Positions 1 through 8,653 of a DNA stretch of 25,312 nucleotides are shown in pieces. Made by a program: the position numbers and the translations under genes. How positions within the stretch are numbered: position 1 is the stretch's first letter; each line of letters opens with the position of its first letter. The notes below the pieces were generated by a model, which was not told where the DNA came from, searched no databases, and saw only the letters and a program-made list of their open reading frames with translations. This DNA is from an uncultured Eubacteriales bacterium. Lineage in GTDB: Bacteria; Bacillota; Clostridia; Christensenellales; Christensenellaceae. Where the stretch lies: NCBI GenBank assembly GCA_902782475.1, contig CACZNR010000161.1:1-25312 (forward strand), read 5' to 3'.

Positions 1-765
1 CTCGACCTTGCAAAAGAATACAGATTCGATCTTGATATGGATGGTGAAGATGAGCTGATAACCCTGGCTCTGTCTGAATTCCTTGAGGGAGAGTATGAAC
101 TGAAAGTCAAATCCCGCGGTATCACAACCTTGGAGTATATCATGTTTATGGAAGACCCTGTCCTCACCATCGCCGACCTGGATAAGGAAGACCGTTATCT
201 TGAGCTTATGATAGACGGGGATTCAGGTTCTTCTGATTATAATACCTACTGTTTCAGGTTCAGAAATGATGAATTACATCCTCTGCTGTTCCCTGGCTGG
301 CTGGAAGGCACCTATGTCAGGGCAGGTGACGGATGGCTCTCCGAATTCACCGAAGACGGCATAATCCTTGCCACTCAGATCGATGTTCTTGGGACGCATG
401 GTGCTTCAAAGCCATACCACTTTGATCCGGTCAATTCCCTGTTTGATGGTTCATATGAAATGTACACGATCTATAACGGTGAGATAGATAAGGAGACCTG
501 GGAATCAAGAGGCCTTGTGCTCAAGAAAGACCTGCCTGTGCTCATGGCAACAGAAACTGACGCAAGTTATGAATATCTCCCGGCAGGCAGCAGGATACTT
601 CTGACAAGAACAGACATGGATACTGTGATCGAATTCATTACAGAGGACGGAAGGTCCGGTCAGATCGACCAGGCCAAAGTAAGCAGATCCTACGATTCCT
701 TCGGAACATATATCGCAGGTGAATACGAAGATGAATACTTTGTATATCTTCCATATGCAGGCTGA
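1..765 (+). CDS. Hypothetical protein, 5'-truncated by window edge
   Basis: The frame is open from base 1 (reading LDLAKEYRFDLDMDGEDELI), so the first ATG at 37 is probably internal and the true start lies to the left. About 254 residues are visible, ending in TGA at 763-765. I do not recognise the family. The visible N-terminal part has an acidic Asp-rich stretch, DLDMDGEDELITL, that looks like the calcium-loop or FG-GAP-like repeats common in secreted clostridial proteins. The rest is rich in acidic and aromatic residues and predicted beta strand, with no membrane helix and no cysteine pairs. The last 60 residues (GSRILLTRTDMDTVIEF and after) could be a small SH3-like domain. It is convergent with the fprA gene and shares a hairpin terminator with it. 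An extracytoplasmic role is only an inference, since the N-terminus and any signal peptide are missing. Confidence 0.75.
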   Translation, partial: LDLAKEYRFDLDMDGEDELITLALSEFLEGEYELKVKSRGITTLEYIMFMEDPVLTIADLDKEDRYLELMIDGDSGSSDYNTYCFRFRNDELHPLLFPGWLEGTYVRAGDGWLSEFTEDGIILATQIDVLGTHGASKPYHFDPVNSLFDGSYEMYTIYNGEIDKETWESRGLVLKKDLPVLMATETDASYEYLPAGSRILLTRTDMDTVIEFITEDGRSGQIDQAKVSRSYDSFGTYIAGEYEDEYFVYLPYAG

Positions 766-785
766 TATCCCCATGCGTAAAAAAG

Positions 786-815
786 AAAGGGCACCGCATC
801 ATTGCAGTGCCCTTT
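786..815. terminator. Bidirectional hairpin terminator
   Basis: AAAGGGCAC (786-794) pairs exactly with GTGCCCTTT (807-815) around a 12-base loop, with A runs on the left and T runs on the right, so it can end transcripts from both sides. It sits between the convergent stop codons at 765 and 832. Confidence 0.85.
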
Positions 816-831
816 ATTAATATGTTCGTTT

Positions 832-2028
832 TCAGAATGACCCGACGATCTGCATTGCCAGATCCTTCAGTTGCTCATCCCCATCTTTCTTAAGTGACGA
901 CCTGACCTTGACCTTTTCACCTATCTTTTCCATCCCTTTAAGTGCCAGGAGACGTTCCTCCATGAGTTTTCCGGCCATTGGAGCCCATGTTCCGTTCTCA
1001 ATTACAGCAAATTTCCTGTTCTGTACTCCGTGGTGTTCCATGAGATGTATCAGATTCCCCATGGGTGCAAACACCATTGCGTCGTGCGTTGCACTTGCAA
1101 GCACTATATGAGAGAACCTGAACATATCAGAGATGATATATGAACCGTCTGTTTTTGAGACATCCACCACCTTGACATTGTTCTGTCCCGCTTCAACTAT
1201 ATGCTTTGCCAGCACCTCTGCAGCATTCTGGGTATTGCCGTAGATAGAACCATATACTATAAGTACTCCGTTCTCCTCAGGCTTATAAAGGCTCCATTGC
1301 TGATACTTCTCAAGGTATTTCTCAAACCCTTTTCTCCATACCAATCCATGAAGCGGACAGACATAATCTATCTCCAGTCCTGACAGTTTCTTCAGTGCCA
1401 TCTGCACCTGTACGCCATATTTTCCAACGATATTGGAATAATATCTCCTTGCTTCATCCCACATGGAATCAAAGTTTATCTCATCGGCAAATATCTGACC
1501 GCTGAGAGCACCAAAGTGTCCGAAGGCATCAGCTGAAAACAGTATCTTTTCTGTCCTTTCATAGGTCATCATGACTTCCGGCCAGTGCACCATTGGCGTC
1601 ATGGTAAAAGAAAGAGTATGCTTTCCTGTCTGCAGCTCATCGCCTTCCTTTACAATCAACACCCTGTCATCAATGTCAAGCTCAAAGAACTGTTTGATGA
1701 AGTTAAGTGCTTTTACATTGGTAACGATCCTGGTTTCAGGATACCTGACCATAAAGTCTGCAAGTGTTGCACAATGGTCCGGCTCGACGTGGTCTATAAC
1801 GAGATAGCTGACTGTCCTTCCATCAAGCACAGCCTCCAGATTCTGAAAATACTGTCCTATGACAGACCTGTCGGCAATATCGAATACGGTGACATCATCG
1901 TCAAGAAGGACATAGGAATTGTACGACACTCCTTCAGGGACCGGATAGGCATTCTCGAACCTTTCTATCCTTCGGTCACTTGCACCTATATAGTAGAGAT
2001 CGTCTGTTATTTTTCTCTCACAATGCAT
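832..2028 (-). CDS. fprA: FprA-type flavodiiron protein (O2/NO reductase)
   Basis: A-type flavoprotein of 398 residues. The N-terminal metallo-beta-lactamase-like domain (about 1-245) carries the diiron ligands: HVEPDH gives H80, E82, D84 and H85, with H148, D167 and H227 completing the set. The C-terminal flavodoxin domain (about 254-398) starts with the FMN loop GSIYGNTQ. Members of this family reduce O2 to water or NO to N2O in the cytoplasm, taking electrons from rubredoxin or a flavin reductase-rubredoxin. There is no fused rubredoxin here; candidate partners are at 15586-16427. It is the last gene of the purine operon: only 14 bases separate it from purL, and its AAGGAG site directly follows the purL TAA, so the two are probably translationally coupled. 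Family assignment is firm; the preferred substrate (O2 or NO) cannot be read from sequence. Confidence 0.95.
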   Translation of the reverse strand: MHCERKITDDLYYIGASDRRIERFENAYPVPEGVSYNSYVLLDDDVTVFDIADRSVIGQYFQNLEAVLDGRTVSYLVIDHVEPDHCATLADFMVRYPETRIVTNVKALNFIKQFFELDIDDRVLIVKEGDELQTGKHTLSFTMTPMVHWPEVMMTYERTEKILFSADAFGHFGALSGQIFADEINFDSMWDEARRYYSNIVGKYGVQVQMALKKLSGLEIDYVCPLHGLVWRKGFEKYLEKYQQWSLYKPEENGVLIVYGSIYGNTQNAAEVLAKHIVEAGQNNVKVVDVSKTDGSYIISDMFRFSHIVLASATHDAMVFAPMGNLIHLMEHHGVQNRKFAVIENGTWAPMAGKLMEERLLALKGMEKIGEKVKVRSSLKKDGDEQLKDLAMQIVGSF

Positions 2029-2042
2029 CTTTCAAATGCTCC

Positions 2043-5000
2043 TTATCTGAAATATCTGACAGCGGACCTGAAAAGACCAAGATCGTAATTGCCTTCAACA
2101 TTCAAATAGAGGTCTTTGCCAACTCTTTCTGAATGCCCCATCTTTCCAAGTACTCTTCCGTCCATTGATATTATACCTTCTACAGCTCCCATTGATCCAT
2201 TAGGATTGAAACGGATATCCATGCTCGGCCTGTTATCGAAGTCAACATATCTGGTTATTACCTGCCCGTTTTTCTCAAGCTCAGCAAGTACTTCTTCAGG
2301 AGCTATGAATCTTCCTTCTCCGTGTGAGATAGGAACTGAATACACTTCTCCGACCTTTGCTTCCATAAGCCATGGTGACTTGTCAGACACGAGTTTTGTC
2401 CTTACTATCTTGGACTGGTGCCTTCCGATGGTATTGTATGTAAGGGTTGGATAGTCCTCTCTGCCATCAAGTATCTTTCCGAATGGTACGAGGCCAAGTT
2501 TTATCAGTGCCTGGAATCCATTGCAGATACCCGCCATGAGTCCGTCCCTGTTATTGAGGAGCTCCATTACATTATCCTTTATGGCTTCATTCCTGAAGAA
2601 TGCAGTAATGAACTTTCCGCTGCCGTCAGGTTCATCTCCACCTGAGAAACCACCAGGTATGAATATGATCTGTGAATCATTTATCTTTTCAGCGAACTTC
2701 TCTGCGGATTCCTTGATGGAATCTGCACTGAGGTTATTGATGACGAAGATCTCAGGATCAACTCCTGCTTCATTCCATGCCCTTGCGGTATCGTATTCGC
2801 AGTTCGTTCCAGGGAATACAGGTATCAGTACTCTTGGAAGTCCTATCTTTCTGGATGATGTGTAGATCTTCTTCGTCTCTATGCTGGAATCCTTCTCAAG
2901 CCCGAAGCCCTGAAGCGTATTGCATGCATAGACCGATTCCAGTTTTTCCTCATATACTGTAGTGAGCATCTTAAGATCAAGGCTCTGATCTTTGTAGTCG
3001 AAGGACTCATCAGATGTGACCTCACCAACAAGTTTTGCTCCTCTTATCTCTTCGTCGCTCTCGATGACGAACCCGCCATAGTTAAGTCCGAATATGTCTT
3101 CCATCTTCATGGAATCACTGAACCTGAATCCGAAGCCTTCTCCAAGACTCATCTTGAATACTGCCTCTGCTATTCCGCCAAATCCAGGTGTATAACAGGA
3201 TAGTGCCTTTTTCTCCCTTATGAGTGAAGTGACCTTCTTATAGAGTTTCTTAAGGGAATCTGCCTCCGGAAGTCCATCCCTGTCATAATCAGGAGCCAGG
3301 AAGTAGACCTTTGAGCCTGCCTTCTTGAAATGGTTGGAAAGGACGTCTCCTGTCTTTCCCATGGTAACTGCAAATGATACCAGTGTAGGAGGAACGTCTA
3401 TATCTTCAAATGTACCGCTCATGGAATCCTTGCCACCTATGGAAGCAACTTTAAGGTCTATCTGTGCCTTGAATGCTCCCAGCAGTGCTGCAAAAGGCTT
3501 TCCCCATCTCTTTCCATCCTTGAACGGCTTCTCAAAATACTCCTGGAATGTAAGATATACCTCATCAAAGGATGCACCTGTTGCTATCAGTTTTGAAATG
3601 GATTCAACAACAGCAAGATATGCTCCGTGATAAGGGCTCTTTTCTGATACCATAGGATTGTAGCCCCACGCCATGAAAGAACAGTCATCAGTATGGCCTT
3701 TCTCCACAGGTATCTTATGCACCATGGCCTGGATAGGGGTCATCTGTCTTCTTCCACCGAAAGGCATGAGAACTGAACCGGCACCGATAGTGGAGTCGAA
3801 TCTTTCTGAGAGTCCTCTCTTTGAGCAGACATTCAGGTCACTTGCCATCATCAGCATTGCCACCCTGAAATCCTCGTTATACTGGTTTCTGTACTGCTCT
3901 GCAGCTTCAGGAGCTATGTCTATATGTTTCTCTGCTCCATTTGAATTAAGGAAGTCCCTTGATATATCGACTATCCTGTCACCGTTCCAGTTCATAACGA
4001 GCCTGTTGGTATCTGTTACCACAGCTACCTTCGTAGCCTCGAGGTTCTCCTCGAATGCATACCTCTTGAAAAGTTCCTCATCCTCAGGTGCTACGACTAC
4101 AGCCATCCTTTCCTGTGATTCGCTTATGGCGATCTCAGTTCCGTCAAGGCCTTCATATTTCTTTGGAACAGCATCCAGATCTATCTCAAGTCCGTCTGCA
4201 AGTTCTCCTATGGCAACACTAACGCCGCCTGCTCCGAAGTCGTTGCAGCGTTTTATCAGCCTGGAGACTTCTCCGTTCCTGAACAGTCTCTGAAGCTTCC
4301 TTTCTTCAGGTGCATTTCCCTTCTGTACTTCTGCACCGCATGTTTCAAGTGATTCCAGTGTATGTGACTTGGAGGAACCTGTAGCTCCGCCTATTCCGTC
4401 TCTTCCGGTCCTGCCGCCAAGAAGTATCACTACGTCTCCCTTGGATGGTACTTCCCGTCTTACATTCTTTCTTGGTGCTGCTCCAAGGACTGCACCTATC
4501 TCCATGTGCTTTGCAGTGTAGCCGGGATGATATATCTCATCCACCTGACCTGTCGCAAGTCCTATCTGGTTTCCGTATGAGCTGTAACCCTGAGCAGCTG
4601 TTGTGACTATTTTTCTCTGAGGAAGCTTTCCCTGCATGGTCCTTTCGACCGGGATCACAGGATCCGAAGCACCTGTGACTCTCATTGCTGCATAGACATA
4701 GCTCCTTCCTGAAAGAGGATCCCTTATGGCACCGCCGATGCATGTAGCAGCTCCGCCGAACGGTTCTATCTCAGTAGGATGGTTATGTGTCTCATTCTTG
4801 AACAGCAGGAGCCATTCCTCGTCTTTTCCGTCAACTTCTATATTGATCTTTACCGTGCAGGCATTGATCTCTTCTGATTCATCAAGCTTTGGAAGATAGC
4901 CTTCCTTTGACAGGTATCTACCGGCCAGGGTGGCTATGTCCATAAGGTTGACAGGCTTTGTCCTGTTGAGTTTTTCTCTTATCTTCAGATATTCTTCGTA

Positions 5001-5732
5001 TGCTTTTTTTACTATCTTGTCCTTTATCTCCACATTGTCTATGGTCGTAAGGAAAGTAGTGTGTCTGCAATGGTCCGACCAGTATGTATCGATCATCCTT
5101 ATCTCTGTTATGGTCGGATCCCTGTGCTCGCTCCTGAAATATTCCTGACAGAACAGGATGTCATCAAGGTCCATTGCAAGGCCCAGAGTGGATATCATGC
5201 CTGAAAGCTCATCCTTTGTATATGAATTGAAACCTTCAACGGTTGCCACCTTGGAAGGTATCTCATAATTCATGTCAAGTGACTCCGGAAGATCCATGGA
5301 TGCTTCCCTTGCCTCCACCGGGTTTATGAGATGCTTCTTTATCTTTTCAACATCTTCTGCACTGAGGTCTCCTTCAAGGATATATACCTTTGCGCTCCTT
5401 ACCGCAGGCTTCTCCACCTGGGCAAGCAGCTGTATGCACTGGGCTGCGGAATCAGCCCTCTGATCAAACTGCCCCGGAAGGTACTCAACTGCAAAAGCAG
5501 TTTTCCCTTCAGTATCTATATTCTCATATGTCACATCCTGCTGTGGCTCAGAGAATATGTTGATCCTGCATCTTTCAAAGAGTTCTTCACTTATTCCTTC
5601 GACATCATATCTGTTCAGCAGTCTCAACCCATCAAGATTCTGTATCTGGAGGAACGTCCTTAATTCTCTTCTGACTGCCTTGGCCTCATTGTCAAGGCCT
5701 TCCTTCTTTTCTACAAATATCCTGTATACCAT
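2043..5732 (-). CDS. purL: Phosphoribosylformylglycinamidine synthase, single-chain
   Basis: Converts FGAR, glutamine and ATP to FGAM, step four of de novo purine synthesis. At 1229 residues it is the large single-chain form, not the PurS/PurL/PurQ trio of Bacillus. An N-terminal domain is followed by two PurM-like ATP-binding halves (motifs TYWSDHCRHTTF, FKNETHNHPTEIEPFGGAATC and IGGKDSMSGTFEDI). From about residue 965 comes a class I glutamine amidotransferase domain with nucleophile C1070 in GICNGFQ and H1137/E1139 in SHGEGRF. The start follows purD by 9 bases and has an AAGAGG site five bases upstream of ATG. No break or missing catalytic residue is seen. Large single-chain PurL is common in Clostridia and proteobacteria, which supports the taxonomic reading. 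Confidence 0.98.
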   Translation of the reverse strand: MVYRIFVEKKEGLDNEAKAVRRELRTFLQIQNLDGLRLLNRYDVEGISEELFERCRINIFSEPQQDVTYENIDTEGKTAFAVEYLPGQFDQRADSAAQCIQLLAQVEKPAVRSAKVYILEGDLSAEDVEKIKKHLINPVEAREASMDLPESLDMNYEIPSKVATVEGFNSYTKDELSGMISTLGLAMDLDDILFCQEYFRSEHRDPTITEIRMIDTYWSDHCRHTTFLTTIDNVEIKDKIVKKAYEEYLKIREKLNRTKPVNLMDIATLAGRYLSKEGYLPKLDESEEINACTVKINIEVDGKDEEWLLLFKNETHNHPTEIEPFGGAATCIGGAIRDPLSGRSYVYAAMRVTGASDPVIPVERTMQGKLPQRKIVTTAAQGYSSYGNQIGLATGQVDEIYHPGYTAKHMEIGAVLGAAPRKNVRREVPSKGDVVILLGGRTGRDGIGGATGSSKSHTLESLETCGAEVQKGNAPEERKLQRLFRNGEVSRLIKRCNDFGAGGVSVAIGELADGLEIDLDAVPKKYEGLDGTEIAISESQERMAVVVAPEDEELFKRYAFEENLEATKVAVVTDTNRLVMNWNGDRIVDISRDFLNSNGAEKHIDIAPEAAEQYRNQYNEDFRVAMLMMASDLNVCSKRGLSERFDSTIGAGSVLMPFGGRRQMTPIQAMVHKIPVEKGHTDDCSFMAWGYNPMVSEKSPYHGAYLAVVESISKLIATGASFDEVYLTFQEYFEKPFKDGKRWGKPFAALLGAFKAQIDLKVASIGGKDSMSGTFEDIDVPPTLVSFAVTMGKTGDVLSNHFKKAGSKVYFLAPDYDRDGLPEADSLKKLYKKVTSLIREKKALSCYTPGFGGIAEAVFKMSLGEGFGFRFSDSMKMEDIFGLNYGGFVIESDEEIRGAKLVGEVTSDESFDYKDQSLDLKMLTTVYEEKLESVYACNTLQGFGLEKDSSIETKKIYTSSRKIGLPRVLIPVFPGTNCEYDTARAWNEAGVDPEIFVINNLSADSIKESAEKFAEKINDSQIIFIPGGFSGGDEPDGSGKFITAFFRNEAIKDNVMELLNNRDGLMAGICNGFQALIKLGLVPFGKILDGREDYPTLTYNTIGRHQSKIVRTKLVSDKSPWLMEAKVGEVYSVPISHGEGRFIAPEEVLAELEKNGQVITRYVDFDNRPSMDIRFNPNGSMGAVEGIISMDGRVLGKMGHSERVGKDLYLNVEGNYDLGLFRSAVRYFR

Positions 5733-5741
5733 ATATACCTC

Positions 5742-7007
5742 TTATTTAAGAGCCTTAAGTGCCCTTTGTCCTATATCCTTCCTGCAGTATGCATTCTCAA
5801 AATGAACCTTCTGTACATTCCGGTATGCTTTCTCTATAGCTTCATTGAGATCGTCCCCAGTGGATACCACTCCAAGGACCCTTCCTCCGGAGGTCTTCAG
5901 AACATCTCCGTCCTTCTTTGCACCTGCTATGTAAACTTCTGCATCCATGTCCTCATCAAAAGATATCTCATAGCCGGTCTCATACTTTTTCGGATATCCG
6001 CTGGAAGCTACTACAACGCAGCATGCAGATTCATCCCTGAATCTGACGTCTTCCTTTTTCAGGGTACCATCCGTACAGGATCTCATTACAGTGAACAGGT
6101 CGGATTCAAGAAGTGGCAGTACCACCTGTGTCTCAGGATCTCCGAACCTGCAGTTATATTCTATTACTTTCGGACCGTCTTTTGTTATCATGAGTCCGAA
6201 ATAGAGGCATCCCCTGAATTCCCTGTTTTCCTTCTTCATTGCATTTATGGTAGGAATGAAGATCTTCTCCATGCAGATGTCAGCTATCTCATCTGTATAA
6301 TAAGGGTTTGGAGCTACTGTTCCCATGCCGCCGGTATTCAGGCCTTCATCGTTATCAAGCGCTCTCTTGTGATCCATGCTTGATACCATCGGAACGACTG
6401 TACTACCATCAGTAAATGACAGAACTGATACCTCCGGTCCCTCCAGGAACTCTTCAATTACTACCCTGGCTCCGCTCTCACCAAAGATGCGGTCTTCCAT
6501 TATCTCCTTTATGGCGTCCTTGGCCTCATCCTCAGTACTGCAGATGAGTACACCTTTTCCAAGTGCAAGGCCGTCAGCCTTTACAACTATAGGAGCTCCG
6601 ACTTCCTCAACATAAGCATATGCCTTTTCAGCATCATCAAATATCTCATATCTGGCTGTTGGTATGCCGTACTTTTTCATGAGTTCCTTTGAAAATGCCT
6701 TGCTTCCCTCAATGATGGCAGCATTTTTCCTTGGTCCGAAGCATGGTATCCCCTTGTCTTCAAGTGCATCCACGCATCCGAGTACCAGAGGATCATCCGG
6801 TGCCACCACTGCATAATCTATTTTATTCTCCACAGCAAAATCAACGATTGAGTCTATATCCTTGGCTCCTATGTTCACACAGGTGGCATCCATGGCTATA
6901 CCGCCATTTCCCGGCAATGCGAATATCTGTTCTATCTTGCTGTTTTCCTTTAGTTTCTTAATAATGGCGTGTTCCCTGCCGCCACTTCCGACTACAAGTA
7001 TCTTCAT
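5742..7007 (-). CDS. purD: Phosphoribosylamine-glycine ligase (GAR synthetase)
   Basis: Joins glycine to phosphoribosylamine using ATP, step two of purine synthesis. At 421 residues it has the usual length. The N-terminal loop KILVVGSGGREHAI is characteristic. The ATP-grasp core follows: APDDPLV, KADGLALGKGV near residues 143-153, EEFLEGPEVSVL, then the GGMGTVAPNP and EYNCRFGDPETQ motifs that carry metal and substrate contacts. The ATG touches the purN stop codon with no gap (TAAATG), and its AGGAG site lies inside the end of purN, so translational coupling is likely. In many clostridial operons purH sits between purN and purD; here it does not. Confidence 0.98.
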   Translation of the reverse strand: MKILVVGSGGREHAIIKKLKENSKIEQIFALPGNGGIAMDATCVNIGAKDIDSIVDFAVENKIDYAVVAPDDPLVLGCVDALEDKGIPCFGPRKNAAIIEGSKAFSKELMKKYGIPTARYEIFDDAEKAYAYVEEVGAPIVVKADGLALGKGVLICSTEDEAKDAIKEIMEDRIFGESGARVVIEEFLEGPEVSVLSFTDGSTVVPMVSSMDHKRALDNDEGLNTGGMGTVAPNPYYTDEIADICMEKIFIPTINAMKKENREFRGCLYFGLMITKDGPKVIEYNCRFGDPETQVVLPLLESDLFTVMRSCTDGTLKKEDVRFRDESACCVVVASSGYPKKYETGYEISFDEDMDAEVYIAGAKKDGDVLKTSGGRVLGVVSTGDDLNEAIEKAYRNVQKVHFENAYCRKDIGQRALKALK

Positions 7008-7616
7008 TTATAATTCTCCTGTCTGGATCTTATGTGATACCAGTTCACATGCCTTCGGAAGAAGTATCCACTCCGCCTGCTCCATTATCCTTTTCTGCAG
7101 TATCTCAGGAGTGTCACCATCCTGTACCTCTACGGCCTTCTGATATATTATCTGGCCTCCGTCAGGAACTTCATTCACAAAATGGACTGTGGCTCCGCTG
7201 ACCTTTACCCCGTAGGCAAGTGCTGCTTCATGGACCTTGAGGCCATAGAAGCCCTCTCCACAGAAAGACGGGATAAGCGCAGGATGTACATTTATGATCC
7301 TGTTCTTATGCCTTCCGGTGAATCTGCCAGAAAGTATCCTCATGAACCCTGCGAGCACTATGAGATCGATATTGTTCTCCCTGAGTACCGCTTCGATCCT
7401 GTCCTCGTACTCGTCCTTTGATTCTGCCTTTTTCTTTATTAGCACTCTGGTCTTTATGCCGTTTTCCTTCGCTCTAACAAGAGCATAGGCATCCTTCTTG
7501 TCGGAGATGACAAGACTTATCCTTCCGCTTTTTATGATGCCGCTCTTCTGTGCATCTATGAGTGCCTGAAGATTCGTTCCCCCTCCGGAAACGAATACGC
7601 AGATGTTCGTCAGCAT
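7008..7616 (-). CDS. purN: Phosphoribosylglycinamide formyltransferase (folate-dependent)
   Basis: Transfers a formyl group from 10-formyl-THF to GAR, step three of purine synthesis. The 202 residues match the family. The N-terminus has the phosphate-binding loop FVSGGGTNLQAL. The catalytic set known from E. coli PurN is present: N109 and H111 in INVHPALIPSF, and D152 in VPDGGQ. The use of PurN means this step depends on folate, not on formate plus ATP as with PurT. The gene start lies inside the last codons of purM (overlap 7610-7616) and its stop abuts purD, consistent with one long transcript. Confidence 0.97.
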   Translation of the reverse strand: MLTNICVFVSGGGTNLQALIDAQKSGIIKSGRISLVISDKKDAYALVRAKENGIKTRVLIKKKAESKDEYEDRIEAVLRENNIDLIVLAGFMRILSGRFTGRHKNRIINVHPALIPSFCGEGFYGLKVHEAALAYGVKVSGATVHFVNEVPDGGQIIYQKAVEVQDGDTPEILQKRIMEQAEWILLPKACELVSHKIQTGEL

Positions 7617-8644
7617 ATTATGGTTCCTTCGTCAGACTTTACAGTCTCTCCTATGACATATGGTTCGTCTCCCATATCCTTAAGGATCGCAAGTGTCCTG
7701 TCGGCATCTTCCTTTGCAACTGTGAATATCATTCCGATACCCATGTTGAAGACATTGAACATCTCCCTGTCACTTAAACCTGCTGTCTTCTGCAGATAAT
7801 CAAATACAGGCAGTACCTTTATATCCTTCCTGCTGATCTTTGCACTTATACCATCTGCAAGGCTCCTCGGAAGCTTCTCATAGTAAGCTCCGCCCGTTAT
7901 ATGTGCTATGGAATGTATCTCAATGTTCTCCATGAGCCTGTTTACTTCTCTTGCATAGATCTTTGTGGGGGTAAGAAGAGTTTCTCCCAGTGTAGCTGAA
8001 AACTCATCGACATAATCACCGAGCTTAAGATCATGGTCGCTTATTATCTTTCTTACAAGTGAGAAGCCGTTGGAATGCACTCCGCTTGAAGGAAGGGCTA
8101 TAAGTATGTCCCCTTCTCTTACTTTTCTTCTGTCGGTCATTTTGTCCTTGTCAACCACACCGACAGTAAAACCTGCCACATCGTATTCGTCATCCGGGTA
8201 GAAGCCAGGCATCTCTGCAGTTTCTCCTCCGATGAGTGCTGCTCCTGCCTGAACGCATCCTTCTGCAACACCTTCGACGATGTCTGCGATCCTTTCAGGA
8301 ACATTTCTTCCCGTAGCTATGTAGTCCAGGAAAAGTATAGGTCTTGCTCCCCTGCAGATAACGTCATTTACACACATTGCCACACAGTCGATACCTATGG
8401 TGTTGTGCTTGTTCATTTCAAAGGCAAGTTTCAGTTTTGTTCCTACTCCGTCGGTACCTGTGACAAGCACCGGTTTATTTATACCTGTAAGATCCAGCTC
8501 TAGCGCACCTGCAAAACCTCCGCCTGTAAGGACATGTTCATTCATGGTCCTTGCAATGTGCTGTTTCATAAGGTCAACTGCCTTGTAACCTGCGGTGATA
8601 TCTACACCGGCAGCCTTGTATGCATCACTGTAACTGTTATTCAT
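7610..8644 (-). CDS. purM: Phosphoribosylformylglycinamidine cyclo-ligase (AIR synthetase)
   Basis: Closes the imidazole ring of FGAM to AIR with ATP, step five. The 344 residues cover the whole PurM fold: N-terminal SYKAAGVDI-type opening (here SYSDAYKAAGVDITAG), the TGTDGVGTKLK loop, GIDCVAMCVNDV, the IGGETAEMPGFY motif and the SSGVHSNGFSLVRK motif. It starts 9 bases after the purF stop, with an AAGAGG site just before the ATG. The bases around this junction are almost identical to those at the purD-purL junction. The last seven bases overlap purN. Confidence 0.98.
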   Translation of the reverse strand: MNNSYSDAYKAAGVDITAGYKAVDLMKQHIARTMNEHVLTGGGFAGALELDLTGINKPVLVTGTDGVGTKLKLAFEMNKHNTIGIDCVAMCVNDVICRGARPILFLDYIATGRNVPERIADIVEGVAEGCVQAGAALIGGETAEMPGFYPDDEYDVAGFTVGVVDKDKMTDRRKVREGDILIALPSSGVHSNGFSLVRKIISDHDLKLGDYVDEFSATLGETLLTPTKIYAREVNRLMENIEIHSIAHITGGAYYEKLPRSLADGISAKISRKDIKVLPVFDYLQKTAGLSDREMFNVFNMGIGMIFTVAKEDADRTLAILKDMGDEPYVIGETVKSDEGTIIC

Positions 8645-8653
8645 ATCTACCTC

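Noticed and set aside
3673..4293. 206-codon plus-strand open frame inside purL
   Set aside because: It lies wholly antisense to conserved PurL sequence, and its low-complexity Ser-rich translation has no family features.
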